A stretch of 64,000 nt of DNA from CAZMYM01 sp964620325 (GTDB lineage Bacteria; Bipolaricaulota; Bipolaricaulia; UBA7950; UBA9294). How positions within the stretch are numbered: position 1 is the first letter of the stretch; every line of letters begins with the position of its first letter. The notes beneath the pieces are model-generated. The model saw only the letters and a list, made by a program, of their open reading frames with translations, searched no databases and was not told where the DNA came from. The DNA is taken from the NCBI GenBank assembly GCA_964620325.1, contig CAZUIM010000013.1:12304-76303 (forward strand), written 5' to 3'. A program made the position numbers and the translations under genes. Shown here one piece after another: positions 8,153 to 16,900 of this stretch.

Positions 8153-8506
8153 CTATGGATCGACCGAGATCGTCTCCGTATCCGTGTCAGTCGCGCCGAG
8201 ATTGTCGGTGACGGTCAGCGTGACCGTGAACGTTTCCGGATCGGTCTGGACGGTGTACTGATGGGAGAGCGTGACGACGCCGGAGGCGCTCTGGCCGTCA
8301 CCGAGATCCCAGAAGTACGCCTCGATCGTGCCATCCGGATCGTGCGAGGCTGACGCGTCGAGGTCGACGGTCAGCGGGGACGTTCCGGTGGTCGGATTGG
8401 CGATGAAGCTGGCGATGGGGTCGAGGTTTCCGAGGTAGAAACTGCACGCTGCGAGAACGGCGATCGCGGCGACCACGAGGGAGAACAGACCGCCTCGTCT
8501 CTTCAT
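8153..8506 (-). CDS. Small PKD-domain lipoprotein
   Basis: A 117-residue exported protein. The signal peptide is MKRRGGLFSLVVAAIAVLAA followed by Cys in a lipobox (VLAAC), so it should be lipidated and membrane-anchored. The remainder is one PKD-like beta-sandwich (about 35-117), with the diagnostic ASASHDPDGTIEAYFWDLGDG and TFTVTLTVTDN segments. PKD domains are usually extracellular and mediate binding. The start at 8506 has a perfect AAAGGAGG; an upstream ATG at 8527 was rejected. A second, longer PKD lipoprotein lies at 53190. Confidence 0.85.
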   Translation of the reverse strand: MKRRGGLFSLVVAAIAVLAACSFYLGNLDPIASFIANPTTGTSPLTVDLDASASHDPDGTIEAYFWDLGDGQSASGVVTLSHQYTVQTDPETFTVTLTVTDNLGATDTDTETISVDP

Positions 8507-8544
8507 GGGTCCTCCTTTCGCATGCAATCCGCGAGATACTTCCC

Positions 8545-8573
8545 ATCATAGGCAGTGGCATGCGGTTCGCCAA
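8545..8573 (-). promoter_or_regulatory. Promoter of the small PKD lipoprotein
   Basis: On the minus strand TTGGCG and TATGAT with a 17-base spacer, about 38 bases before the start codon. Confidence 0.65.
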
Positions 8574-8588
8574 ACGTCGGGAGAAGCG

Positions 8589-8617
8589 ATCGATCCCGAC
8601 GAGGGATCGAGTATAGT
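8589..8617 (+). promoter_or_regulatory. Promoter of the CCA-adding enzyme gene
   Basis: TATAGT at 8612-8617 with a poor -35 hexamer (ATCGAT) 17 bases upstream. The -10 box is followed after 7 bases by GTG and after 10 bases by ATG, with no Shine-Dalgarno between, so the transcript is probably leaderless. Confidence 0.5.
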
Positions 8618-8627
8618 CAACGCCGTG

Positions 8628-10082
8628 ATGAAGCCCGAGCAGATCGACGTTCAGAGCCTGTTCAAGGAACACCCGTTCGCTCGAGTCCTCCTTCGGCGAC
8701 TCGGCCAGGCGGGGCATCGGGCGTTCCTGATCGGCGGCGTTGTGCGCGACGGGGTACAGCGTGAGCTCGGTCGAGACGTCGCCTACCCTCCGGCCGATGT
8801 CGACATCGCGACGTCGGCCGCGCCGAGCGAAATCCGGAAGGTCTTCGCCGGTCGGCCGATCGTCGGTGTCGGCGAGGACTTCGGCGTTCTCGTCGTGGTC
8901 GGTCCGACGGGACGATCGTACGAGGTCGCCTCGTTCCGGGTCGAAGGAGAGTACGACGGGCGCTGGCCGGGCCGGGTCGATCTGGTTCGGGACCTGGAGA
9001 GCGACGTCCGGCGTCGAGACCTGACGATCAACGGGTTGGCGGCGACCGAGACCGGCGAGGTGATCGATCATGTTGGCGGGATTGACGATCTGATCGCGCG
9101 CCGTGTGCGGGCGATCGGCAACGCCGAGTCCCGCTTCCGCGAGGACCATCTTCGCATGCTTCGGGCGGTCCGCTTCGTATGCCAGATCGACGGGCGACTC
9201 GACGAGGAGACGGCGTTGGCGATTCGCGCAGGTGCGCTGCGGATCCTTGCCGTCTCCAAGGAGAGGATTCGCGACGAAATCCTCCGGACGCTCGCAACCT
9301 CGCGTGCTGCGTCAGGCGTTTTGCTGCTCGATCAGCTCGGGCTGCTCGAGCTGATCCTACCCGAGCTGGCGGCGACGAAGGGGGTGGCGCAGCCCGAGGT
9401 CTACCACCCGGAAGGGGACGTCTTCGTCCACACGCTGAAGGCGGTGGAGATGGCCGATCGCTTCGTCGAAGATCCGATCGTGAAACTCGCCGTGCTTCTT
9501 CACGACGTCGCGAAGCCGATCGCGTTGGAGCGAAGCGGCGGCGTGAACATGGGCGGGCATTCCGCGATCGGGGCGCGAGTCGTTCGCAAGATCGGAGAGC
9601 GGTTTCGGCTCAGCCGCGAGGAGATCGGGCGGCTCGCGTTTCTGGTGAAGAACCACATGCGGATCGCTGCTCTCCCCGAAATGGGGCGGGGAAAGCAGGT
9701 CCGCTTCCTCAGCGCGGGGGAGCGGCCCGACGAGGAGTCGCTCGCCGCCCGATTCCCCTTCTTCTTCGAGCTCCTCCAGGTTCTCATTGCGGACTGTGAG
9801 GCGAGTGCGCACCGCTCGTCCGGATGGGGTCCGGTTCTTCGCGAAACCCTGCGGGTCATCGAGCACATCGACCGCGTCTGCGGGATGAAGCGAGCCCGCG
9901 CGTTGATCGACGGGAATGCGCTGATCGACCTCGGCCTTCCCCCGGGGCCTCGCTTGGGTCGGATTCTGACTGCGTTGCACGACCGGATCCTCGCCGGTGA
10001 GATCACTTCGCGCGATCAGGCGATCGAAGCGGCTCGTATCGCGATCGCCGCCGCGCTCCGAAGGAAGAACGGCGGCGACTGA
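8628..10082 (+). CDS. cca: CCA tRNA nucleotidyltransferase with HD domain
   Basis: Adds or repairs the 3' CCA of tRNAs; the complete tRNA genes in this window do not encode CCA, so this activity is needed. The 484-residue protein has the class II nucleotidyltransferase head with LIGGVVRDGVQ and the metal-binding DVDIATS, then RRRDLTINGLA and the RFREDHLRMLRAVRF segment of the neck. A C-terminal HD phosphohydrolase domain follows (HPEGDVFVHTLKAVE ... LLHDVAKP), as in many bacterial enzymes that also trim 2',3'-cyclic ends. The start is ATG 8628 or GTG 8625; neither has a Shine-Dalgarno and both sit at the expected transcription start. Confidence 0.92.
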   Translation: MKPEQIDVQSLFKEHPFARVLLRRLGQAGHRAFLIGGVVRDGVQRELGRDVAYPPADVDIATSAAPSEIRKVFAGRPIVGVGEDFGVLVVVGPTGRSYEVASFRVEGEYDGRWPGRVDLVRDLESDVRRRDLTINGLAATETGEVIDHVGGIDDLIARRVRAIGNAESRFREDHLRMLRAVRFVCQIDGRLDEETALAIRAGALRILAVSKERIRDEILRTLATSRAASGVLLLDQLGLLELILPELAATKGVAQPEVYHPEGDVFVHTLKAVEMADRFVEDPIVKLAVLLHDVAKPIALERSGGVNMGGHSAIGARVVRKIGERFRLSREEIGRLAFLVKNHMRIAALPEMGRGKQVRFLSAGERPDEESLAARFPFFFELLQVLIADCEASAHRSSGWGPVLRETLRVIEHIDRVCGMKRARALIDGNALIDLGLPPGPRLGRILTALHDRILAGEITSRDQAIEAARIAIAAALRRKNGGD

Positions 10083-10176
10083 GGGGACACGCGCCCTCGC
10101 TGCGGGCGCTCGAGCCGGGGTAGTCTTCGGCGGAGCGCGGGAACGGGGAGTCCCGACGGCTCGCCTCCGATCAGCC

Positions 10177-11718
10177 ATGGGTACTGCACTCAACATCAGT
10201 CAAGATCTGAACCTCGAGCTCGAGGAGATCATCGGTCAGTGCATCGCCATCCTCGGCATCCGCGGATCGGGGAAGTCGAACACGGCCGGCGTGATCTTCG
10301 AGGAACTCCTGCGGAACAACTACCCGATGTCGATCGTCGATATCGAGGGCGAGTACTTCGGTCTGAAAGAGAGTTACGAGGTTCTCGTCGTCGGGACGGG
10401 GGACGGAGTCGAGATCGAAATCGACGCCGACAGCGCCGGCGAGATCGCTCAGGTGAGCATGGAGCAGAACGTGCCGGTGGTGCTCGATCTGAGCGGATTC
10501 CTCTCTGACGAGCGGACCGAGCTTCTCAAAGCGTACTTATCGAGTCTGTGGAATCTTGCCGGGCAGCTTCGCCGACCGTACATCATCGGGATCGAAGAAG
10601 CACACGAATTCATCCCCCAGGGTGTCAAGACGGAGCTGAAGGAGCTGATCGCTCGCATCGCGTTGCGGGGGCGAAAGCGGGGGCTCGGCGGGATCATCGT
10701 CTCTCAGCGGAGTGCGAAGGTCGACAAAGACGTTCTCAGTCAGGCGGGGATCCTGTTCCTTCACCGGGTCGTCCACGAGGTCGACATGCGCGTCTACGGT
10801 GAGCTCCTTCCGTGGCGAAAGAGCGAGGTGAAGGAGATCATCGGCTCGCTCGACACGGGGGATTGCATTTACATCAACGGGGAAGCGACGTTGCCGATCT
10901 ATGTCCGGGAGCGGGCGACGTTCCACGCGGGGTTCACACCATCGTTGGAGGCGGTTGCTCCTCCCGAATTGAAGCAAGTCAGTGCTTCGATCATCGAAGC
11001 GATCGAGCGGGCGCGATCCGGAAAGCGAAAGAAGTCGCAGGTCGAGGAACTCACGGGGCGCATCGAAGAGCTGGAAAACCAACTGGTCGAGCGCGACCGC
11101 ACGATCTCCGAACTCGAAGACGTCGCCCGGACTCTCGGGTACATCCGGCTTGAGGTTCCAGAGCGCCCGGGGCGTGCGCTGTTCGTGAACGAGCGCGAGC
11201 GAGACCGAGAGTCGGGTGATGAGGGGACCGCTCCGTCTGCGGCCGACGGCCTCCGCGCGCTCGCTCGTCCGCGGCGTCAAGGTGGTGAAGAGGGGGGCGG
11301 CTCGACCGTGATCGACATCGCTGGCGACGTGGAACCGGAAGGCAAGTCGGTCCCGAAGGGCCTTCCGCCGGCGGTGCTTCATCATATCGAACGTGTCGTC
11401 TCCAGAGTCGAGAGGAAGGACATCCTCCAGCGCCGGTTGCTCGCCTTCCTCGTCGGGCGGGCTCCGGGGATGTACACGGTCGATCAACTCGCGGCGTGGA
11501 CGCGGTGCGCGAAAGGCTTGATCGAGGACGAGCCTCCTCGCGACTTCATCGACGAGGGGCTGATCGCCAGAGAGCGCCGGACCGACGGCTTGCGCTATCG
11601 CAGCAATGTGAAGTCCTTCGTGAAGCGGGAGTTCGGCATCTACCAGCCGGACATCGGCGAGGACGGGCTGCACTGCGTCACGCAGCACTTGCGGCGACGG
11701 CTCGCCGCCGTTGCGTAG
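10177..11718 (+). CDS. HerA-like ATPase (DUF87)
   Basis: A 513-residue FtsK/HerA-superfamily ATPase. Walker A is GIRGSGKSNT (Lys33) and Walker B lies in IIGIEEAHEF. The segment ALRGRKRGLGGIIVSQRS carries the sensor and arginine-finger region. A predicted coiled coil follows at about 320-360, then a low-complexity linker and a C-terminal winged-helix-like part. HerA in archaea works with NurA nuclease in DNA end resection; in bacteria relatives occur in repair and defence. No NurA-like gene is adjacent here. The start at 10177 lacks a clear ribosome binding site, so it is uncertain. It probably follows cca in one transcript. Confidence 0.85.
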   Translation: MGTALNISQDLNLELEEIIGQCIAILGIRGSGKSNTAGVIFEELLRNNYPMSIVDIEGEYFGLKESYEVLVVGTGDGVEIEIDADSAGEIAQVSMEQNVPVVLDLSGFLSDERTELLKAYLSSLWNLAGQLRRPYIIGIEEAHEFIPQGVKTELKELIARIALRGRKRGLGGIIVSQRSAKVDKDVLSQAGILFLHRVVHEVDMRVYGELLPWRKSEVKEIIGSLDTGDCIYINGEATLPIYVRERATFHAGFTPSLEAVAPPELKQVSASIIEAIERARSGKRKKSQVEELTGRIEELENQLVERDRTISELEDVARTLGYIRLEVPERPGRALFVNERERDRESGDEGTAPSAADGLRALARPRRQGGEEGGGSTVIDIAGDVEPEGKSVPKGLPPAVLHHIERVVSRVERKDILQRRLLAFLVGRAPGMYTVDQLAAWTRCAKGLIEDEPPRDFIDEGLIARERRTDGLRYRSNVKSFVKREFGIYQPDIGEDGLHCVTQHLRRRLAAVA

Positions 11719-11755
11719 GAGCGCGTCCGGCGGCGAGCTTCTCGTTTCGCGAGGA

Positions 11756-11784
11756 TTGACCGGTTTCCCCTTTTCTGCTACAAT
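11756..11784 (+). promoter_or_regulatory. Promoter of hpf
   Basis: TTGACC and TACAAT with a 17-base T/C-rich spacer; the start codon follows 19 bases later behind GGAAGGGG. Confidence 0.8.
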
Positions 11785-11803
11785 TTCGCCGGAAGGGGTC
11801 TGG

Positions 11804-12331
11804 ATGAAGATCAAGATCGCTGTGCGGCACACGGACGCCAGTGAATCGCTCCGATCGTACGTTGTCGATAAGGCCGAAGCACTCGAACGATTCTACGATC
11901 GGATCATCAGTGTCGACGTCGTCCTTTCGGTCGAGAAACAGCGACAGATCGCGGAACTCCACGCGCACCTCATCAACAAGAAGGTCATCACCGCCCGGGA
12001 GGAATCGACCGACATGTATGCATCGATCGATCGGGCGATCGATCGACTCAAACGGCAGCTCGTCAAGTTCAAAGACCAGCTTCACGAGGTGAAAGGGCGA
12101 ACGGAAGAGGTTGGCCCGACTGAGGCGGAGCAGGGCGGGGGGCCGCCGGAGAAGCAGATCATTCGGACGGAGACCTACTTCCGAAAGCCGATGACGGCGG
12201 AGGAGGCGATGCTCCAACTCGATGCGATCGAGAAGGGGTTTCTCGTTTTCATCGACGTTGAGACGGACGAAGTGGCGATCATCTACCGTCGACGTGACGG
12301 GAATTATGGACTGATCGAACCGCGAAGGTAG
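11804..12331 (+). CDS. hpf: Ribosome hibernation promoting factor, long form
   Basis: Binds the decoding centre of idle 30S subunits and drives formation of 100S ribosome dimers. The 175-residue protein has the N-terminal HPF/RaiA domain (about 1-100) and the C-terminal dimerization domain (about 115-175, with the typical RKPMTAEEAMLQLD and DVETDEVAIIYRRRDGNYGL segments), which marks the long form that dimerizes alone. The start at 11804 follows GGAAGGGG. It has a strong promoter of its own, and the ThiI-like gene follows 27 bases downstream. Confidence 0.95.
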   Translation: MKIKIAVRHTDASESLRSYVVDKAEALERFYDRIISVDVVLSVEKQRQIAELHAHLINKKVITAREESTDMYASIDRAIDRLKRQLVKFKDQLHEVKGRTEEVGPTEAEQGGGPPEKQIIRTETYFRKPMTAEEAMLQLDAIEKGFLVFIDVETDEVAIIYRRRDGNYGLIEPRR

Positions 12332-12358
12332 ACGCGTCGGGGGAATCGGGGTCAGGGC

Positions 12359-13420
12359 GTGGCAAAGGTTCTTTCGTTGTTCTCTGGGAGCCTCGCGAGT
12401 CGGGTCGCTACGAAACTCGCGCAGAGGCATCCGGATGTTGACAGTGTATGCTTGTTGCACTTCAGATCGCCGTTTGCGCGTGAACCGGAAGACCTTCGGC
12501 AGCTCGTCAAGGACGAGTGGCCGGGGGTTCCGCTCCGGACCCAATCACTGAAGCGGGAGTACCGGCGATTGATCGATGCGCCGGGGTCCGATTCGTTCAG
12601 CCTTTCGCAGAGTTGCCTGAGTTGCCGGAGACTCCTCATTGCTCGGGCGATTCGGTACATGGAGCGGTCCGGGGCGGAATACTTGGTCACCGGCGAGATT
12701 CTCGGGCAACATGGCCTCGGCAAGCAGGAGCTGCTCGGATTGGCTGAGGGATTCGGGCTGAAGGATCGCATTCTGCGCCCCCTCTGTTCCGGGTCCTCAG
12801 TGAACGGAGGCGGCGAGCTTTCAACCTGGACGCGGATCACGAACGGTCGGAGAACGTCCGTGTGGGCGCCGGCGACCCTCCGCAAACTGGCCGATCGTCT
12901 CGGGATCGAGCCGCGAGATCCGATGAGCTGCCGAACGCGCTGCAAACTCACGCTTCCGGGATTCGGGGATCGGGTCGCCCACCTGTTCCACGAGAAGGGA
13001 TTCACGCTCAATGAGCTCCGGCTTCTGGACTTCCCGCTCTACTACGGGATCTGCCACGACGCAAAGGTGGTCGTGGCGATCGAAGAAGGGGAGAAACGGG
13101 ACCTGCAGAACCTCTTTCTGCCTCAGGATCTGCGCGTCTATCCGGCCGCTCCGCATGGTCCGATGACGCTCGTGCGAACAGGGTGGAGCGAGCTCGACGA
13201 GCGCAGAAAGGAGGACGTGATTCGATTGGCGGCGCGGATCACGGCGACGCATCTTGGCTACGGGGGCCAGACGCCCACGCCGATCTACTACCGATTCGAA
13301 AGCGAGAACGAACGGATGCTGGTGAATGTTCTGCCGTTCGGATGTCGCGAGGAGATCGCCGTTCTTGAAGAGGTGCACGTCGTCCCGCTCGAAGAAGGGG
13401 CGTCGGTTGCGGTCGGTTGA
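12359..13420 (+). CDS. ThiI/MnmA-like PP-loop family protein with NFACT-R-like C-terminus
   Basis: A 353-residue protein related to the tRNA thiolation enzymes (ThiI/MnmA-type PP-loop ATP pyrophosphatases). It retains the CLSCRRLLIARAI helix and the conserved EYLVTGEILGQ loop. The N-terminal ATP-binding motif, normally SGGxDS, reads SGSLAS (9-14), so the conserved Asp is Ala. The second half ends with a region like the NFACT-R/DUF814 domain. The start is GTG at 12359 with no strong Shine-Dalgarno. It is probably co-transcribed with hpf. Whether it still adenylates tRNA is unclear because of the altered motif. Confidence 0.65.
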   Translation: MAKVLSLFSGSLASRVATKLAQRHPDVDSVCLLHFRSPFAREPEDLRQLVKDEWPGVPLRTQSLKREYRRLIDAPGSDSFSLSQSCLSCRRLLIARAIRYMERSGAEYLVTGEILGQHGLGKQELLGLAEGFGLKDRILRPLCSGSSVNGGGELSTWTRITNGRRTSVWAPATLRKLADRLGIEPRDPMSCRTRCKLTLPGFGDRVAHLFHEKGFTLNELRLLDFPLYYGICHDAKVVVAIEEGEKRDLQNLFLPQDLRVYPAAPHGPMTLVRTGWSELDERRKEDVIRLAARITATHLGYGGQTPTPIYYRFESENERMLVNVLPFGCREEIAVLEEVHVVPLEEGASVAVG

Positions 13421-13444
13421 AGCGGGCGTCGATGGCAGTATACT
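13417..13444 (+). promoter_or_regulatory. Promoter upstream of fmdB
   Basis: TTGAAG and TATACT with a 16-base spacer; the -35 box covers the stop codon of the preceding gene. About 100 bases separate it from fmdB. Confidence 0.55.
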
Positions 13445-13449
13445 TCCGT

Positions 13450-13547
13450 TTTGGCAGGGCGAGCAAGCAGGTGGCCGGGTTTGATTTCGGTCCGAACCTT
13501 GTCAGAGACAGACCCATGATGACCCCGAGAAAGGGGAGAAGGGGGAG
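13450..13547 (+). promoter_or_regulatory. Structured 5' leader of fmdB
   Basis: About 100 untranslated bases precede fmdB. Several short helices can be drawn: an outer GGGT/ACCC pair enclosing two small hairpins (GGT-CCGA-ACC and TGTC-AGA-GACA), then CCCC-GAGAAA-GGGG (13523-13536), which ends five bases before the GGGGGAGG ribosome binding site. It matches no riboswitch class or stable RNA that I know. It might be a translational control element or simply a leader. Confidence 0.3.
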
Positions 13548-13549
13548 GT

Positions 13550-13855
13550 ATGCCCTTTTACCGCTACACGTGTGAGGAATGTGGGAACCAGTTCCGAGTC
13601 TTGCATCGCAGCGATGACGGGAATGAGGATCCCATCAAGTGTCCACACTGTGGGAGCGAGCGAGCGAAGCGGCTCGTGCCGCGAATCGGGGTCATCTACA
13701 GGGGGAGTGGCTACTACTCGACCGACTATCGGAACAAGAAGACGAGGGTCGCCAAACCGTCGGCAAACGGCGAAGGGGAAGCGGCGGCGGCGAAGGACGG
13801 CGGAGACGGAGTCGCGGCGACGGCAACTACAAAAGCAGATCGAGCTGAGGACTAG
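13550..13855 (+). CDS. FmdB-family zinc ribbon protein
   Basis: A 101-residue protein. The first 45 residues form an FmdB-type zinc ribbon with the two knuckles CEEC and CPHC, starting MPFYRYTCEECG as in most family members. The tail is low-complexity, rich in Ala, Gly, Lys and Asp. FmdB proteins were named as putative regulators next to formamidase genes, but no function is established for most of them. The start has a very strong GGGGGAGG. It lies directly upstream of rpoC. Confidence 0.85.
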   Translation: MPFYRYTCEECGNQFRVLHRSDDGNEDPIKCPHCGSERAKRLVPRIGVIYRGSGYYSTDYRNKKTRVAKPSANGEGEAAAAKDGGDGVAATATTKADRAED

Positions 13856-13890
13856 AGCGCGTTGCGTGGTCGGGGATGCATGAAGCAGTG

Positions 13891-13907
13891 CGGCCCGCTT
13901 CGGGCCG
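13891..13907 (+). terminator. GC-rich hairpin between fmdB and rpoC
   Basis: CGGCCCG and CGGGCCG form a perfect 7-bp stem with a 3-base loop. No T-run follows, so it could be a pause or attenuation site ahead of rpoC and not a full terminator. No clear promoter was found between this hairpin and rpoC. Confidence 0.35.
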
Positions 13908-13960
13908 TGTGTGTCGATGGATCGGGTTTCCGATCTCTTCCTACGGTGAGGTGAACCTGC

Positions 13961-16900
13961 GTGATTTCTGGCGATGACATCAAGCGTGTGAAGCTACAGC
14001 TTGCACCCCCATCCGCGATCCTTGGGTGGTCGCACGGCGAGGTGACCGAGTCCGAAACGATCAACTACCGCACGCACCGGGCCGAGCGAGGCGGCCTGTA
14101 CGCGGAGGAGATCTTCGGCCCGGCGAACGACTACGAATGCGCGTGCGGCAAGTACAAGGGGAAGAAGTACGAGGGGATCACGTGCGAGAAGTGCCACGTA
14201 CTCGTCACCGACTCGTCGGTGCGCCGGGTGAACATGGCGCACATCCAGCTGGCCAGCCCTGTTGTCCACTTCTGGTTCTTGAAGGGAGTGTCGAGCCTTC
14301 TGAGCCGGTTGCTCGGACTGAAGAAGCGCGAGCTCCAGCGCATCGCCTACTACGAGACGGAGCCGACGGAGCAGGCGCTGTTCATGGTGACGTCCTCCGC
14401 GTGCAAGGAAGTCCGACCGGGGGAGACGCTGTACACCTCCGAGGTCGACGTGCTCAGGACGGCGTTCGAGTTCGACGTCGAGCCGGCGTACTTCGTCGAA
14501 GTGGCTCCCAGAGTCCTGACGGAAGAAGCAGGTCGTGCGACGATCGAGGACCGGCAGCTGACCAACGGTGAGAAGTTCCAATCGGTCGTGATCGGCTCGC
14601 AGGAGTATCCGCTGGTCGGGGACTACGACCTGCTGATCGAGGATGGTGACGACGTAGCGGCCGGTTCCGTTCTCGCGGAGCGGCCGGTGGGGGAGCTGTG
14701 CTCGAAGACCGCGTTCGAGATGCTCGTCGATCGGTACGGTCCGGCGGTCAAGGGAGAGATCCTCGATCGCGAGGTCCTCGACAGCCTAGTCTTCATCGTC
14801 ATCAGGACGAAGGCGCCGGGCATCCCGTTGGAGATCGGCGACCGGCTGACGAGTCTCGAGATTCGCGCTTACGAGCGGATCTATCCGGACGGCTTTATTG
14901 CGGCGACCGGAGCGGCCGGGATCAAGGGGCTGCTCGAGGTGATGAACCTCGATGGGCTTCACGACGGGCTCTCCGAGCAGTTGCGGACCGAGACGGCGGC
15001 CGGGAATCGGCGCCGTCTGATCCGGCGACTTGAGGTCGTCGATCAACTTCGCTCTTCGGGAAACAACCCACAGGACATGATCCTCGACGTGATTCCGGTC
15101 CTCCCGCCTGACCTTCGCCCGATGATCCAGTTGGAGGGCGGGAAGTTCGCCACGACGGACTTGAACGATCTGTACCGGCGGATCATCAACCGGAACAACC
15201 GCTTGAAGAAGCTGATCGACATGGGGGCTCCAGAGGTCATCCTGCGCAACGAGCGCCGGATGCTGCAGGAGGCCGTCGATGCGCTGATTCACAATGAGAA
15301 GAAGGAGAGCCCGATTCGCGGGCGGGACAACCGACCGCTCAAGTCCCTGTCGGAGCGGATTCACGGCAAGCACGGTCGGCTTCGACGGAATCTCCTCGGA
15401 CGTCGTGTCGATTACTCGGGGCGAGCTGTGATCGTGGTCGATCCGAAACTCCGTCTGCACCAATGCGGACTTCCGAAGAAGATGGCTCTCGAGTTGTTCA
15501 AACCGTTCATCCTGCACTATCTCGAGACGACAACCTTCTCCGACTTCGACGAGATCAAGAATCGGGCACTGATGGGCGAGATGCCGGAGGTTTGGGATAT
15601 CCTCGATAAACTGATCAAGGATCACCCGGTCCTGCTCAACCGTGCTCCGACGTTGCATCGCCTCTCGATGCAGGCGTTCGAGCCTGTCCTCGTCGACGGC
15701 GAGGCAATCCACATCCATCCGCTCGTCTGCTCGCCGTACAACGCGGACTTCGACGGAGATCAGATGGCCGTCCACCTCCCGTTGTCGCCCGATGCGATCC
15801 GTGAGGCCCGCGAGCTGATGGCAGCGCCTCGCAACATCCTCTCGCCGGCGAGCGGTGAACCGCTCAGTCTGCCGTCGCAGGATCCGGTCTACGCCTATTA
15901 CTACTTGACGCTCGAGGAGCCGGAGGGGCTCGGGGCCGGCATGGCGTTCCGTGACATCGATGAGGCACGTCGGGCGCACGAAGAGGGCATCGTCGATCTT
16001 CACAGCCCGGTGCGGATTCGCATCGATGGCAGGACCATCGCGACGACGCTCGGTCGCGCGGAGCTGAGCCTCGCGTTTCCTGAGGACATTCGAGACTACG
16101 ACAACGTTCTCGATCGTCGTTCGATCAAGCGACTGGTGATGCAGTGCTACCATCGATACGGATGGGAACGAACCGCGACCGTGCTCGACAGCCTGAAGGA
16201 CCTGGGCTTCAAGTACGCGACCCAGGCCGGCCTGACGATCTCAGTGAAGGACTGTCTGATCCCCGTAGAGAAAGAGGAAATCGTTCGGGAATCGCTGGCG
16301 GGGGTGCAACGGATCGAAACGATGTTCCGAATGGGGCTGGCGACCGAGGAGGAGCGGAAGAACGCGGTCATCCGAATCTGGCGGAGGACGGTCGACCACG
16401 TCGAAGACGTCACCATGGAGAACCTGAGGAACCACAAGTTCAACGCGGTCTACGGCATGGTCACGTCCGGCGCTCGCGGCGGTCCCGATCAGGTCAAACA
16501 GCTGTGCGGCATGCGTGGACCGATGGCCGGGCCGTCGGGTGACATCATCGAGCGGCCGGTCATCTCCAATTTCCGCGAAGGCCTCGACATGATGGAGTAC
16601 TTCATCTCCACGCACGGGGGTCGGAAGGGAGCGGCCGACACGGCGCTGAAGACGGCCGATTCCGGGTATCTGACGAGGCGTCTCGTCGATGCGTCCTCCG
16701 ACACGATGGTCACCGAGGTCGACTGCGGGACGACGCAGGGCGTCGAAGTGAATCCTCTGCGATTCAGCAAGACGGAGGTTATGGAGTCGATCGAGGACCG
16801 GGTTTACGGACGTGTCACGGCACAGCCGATCATCGATCCGTCGAGCGGCGAGATTCTCGTCGAAGCGAATCAGTGGATCACGTACGATGTCGCGGCGCAC

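Noticed and set aside
13445..13549. SRP RNA or 6S RNA in the fmdB leader
   Set aside because: The conserved SRP helix-8 sequence and the 6S bubble layout are not present.
14786..16153. 455-residue minus-strand open frame inside rpoC
   Set aside because: Shadow of rpoC; composition is Arg/Asp-rich as expected from antisense.
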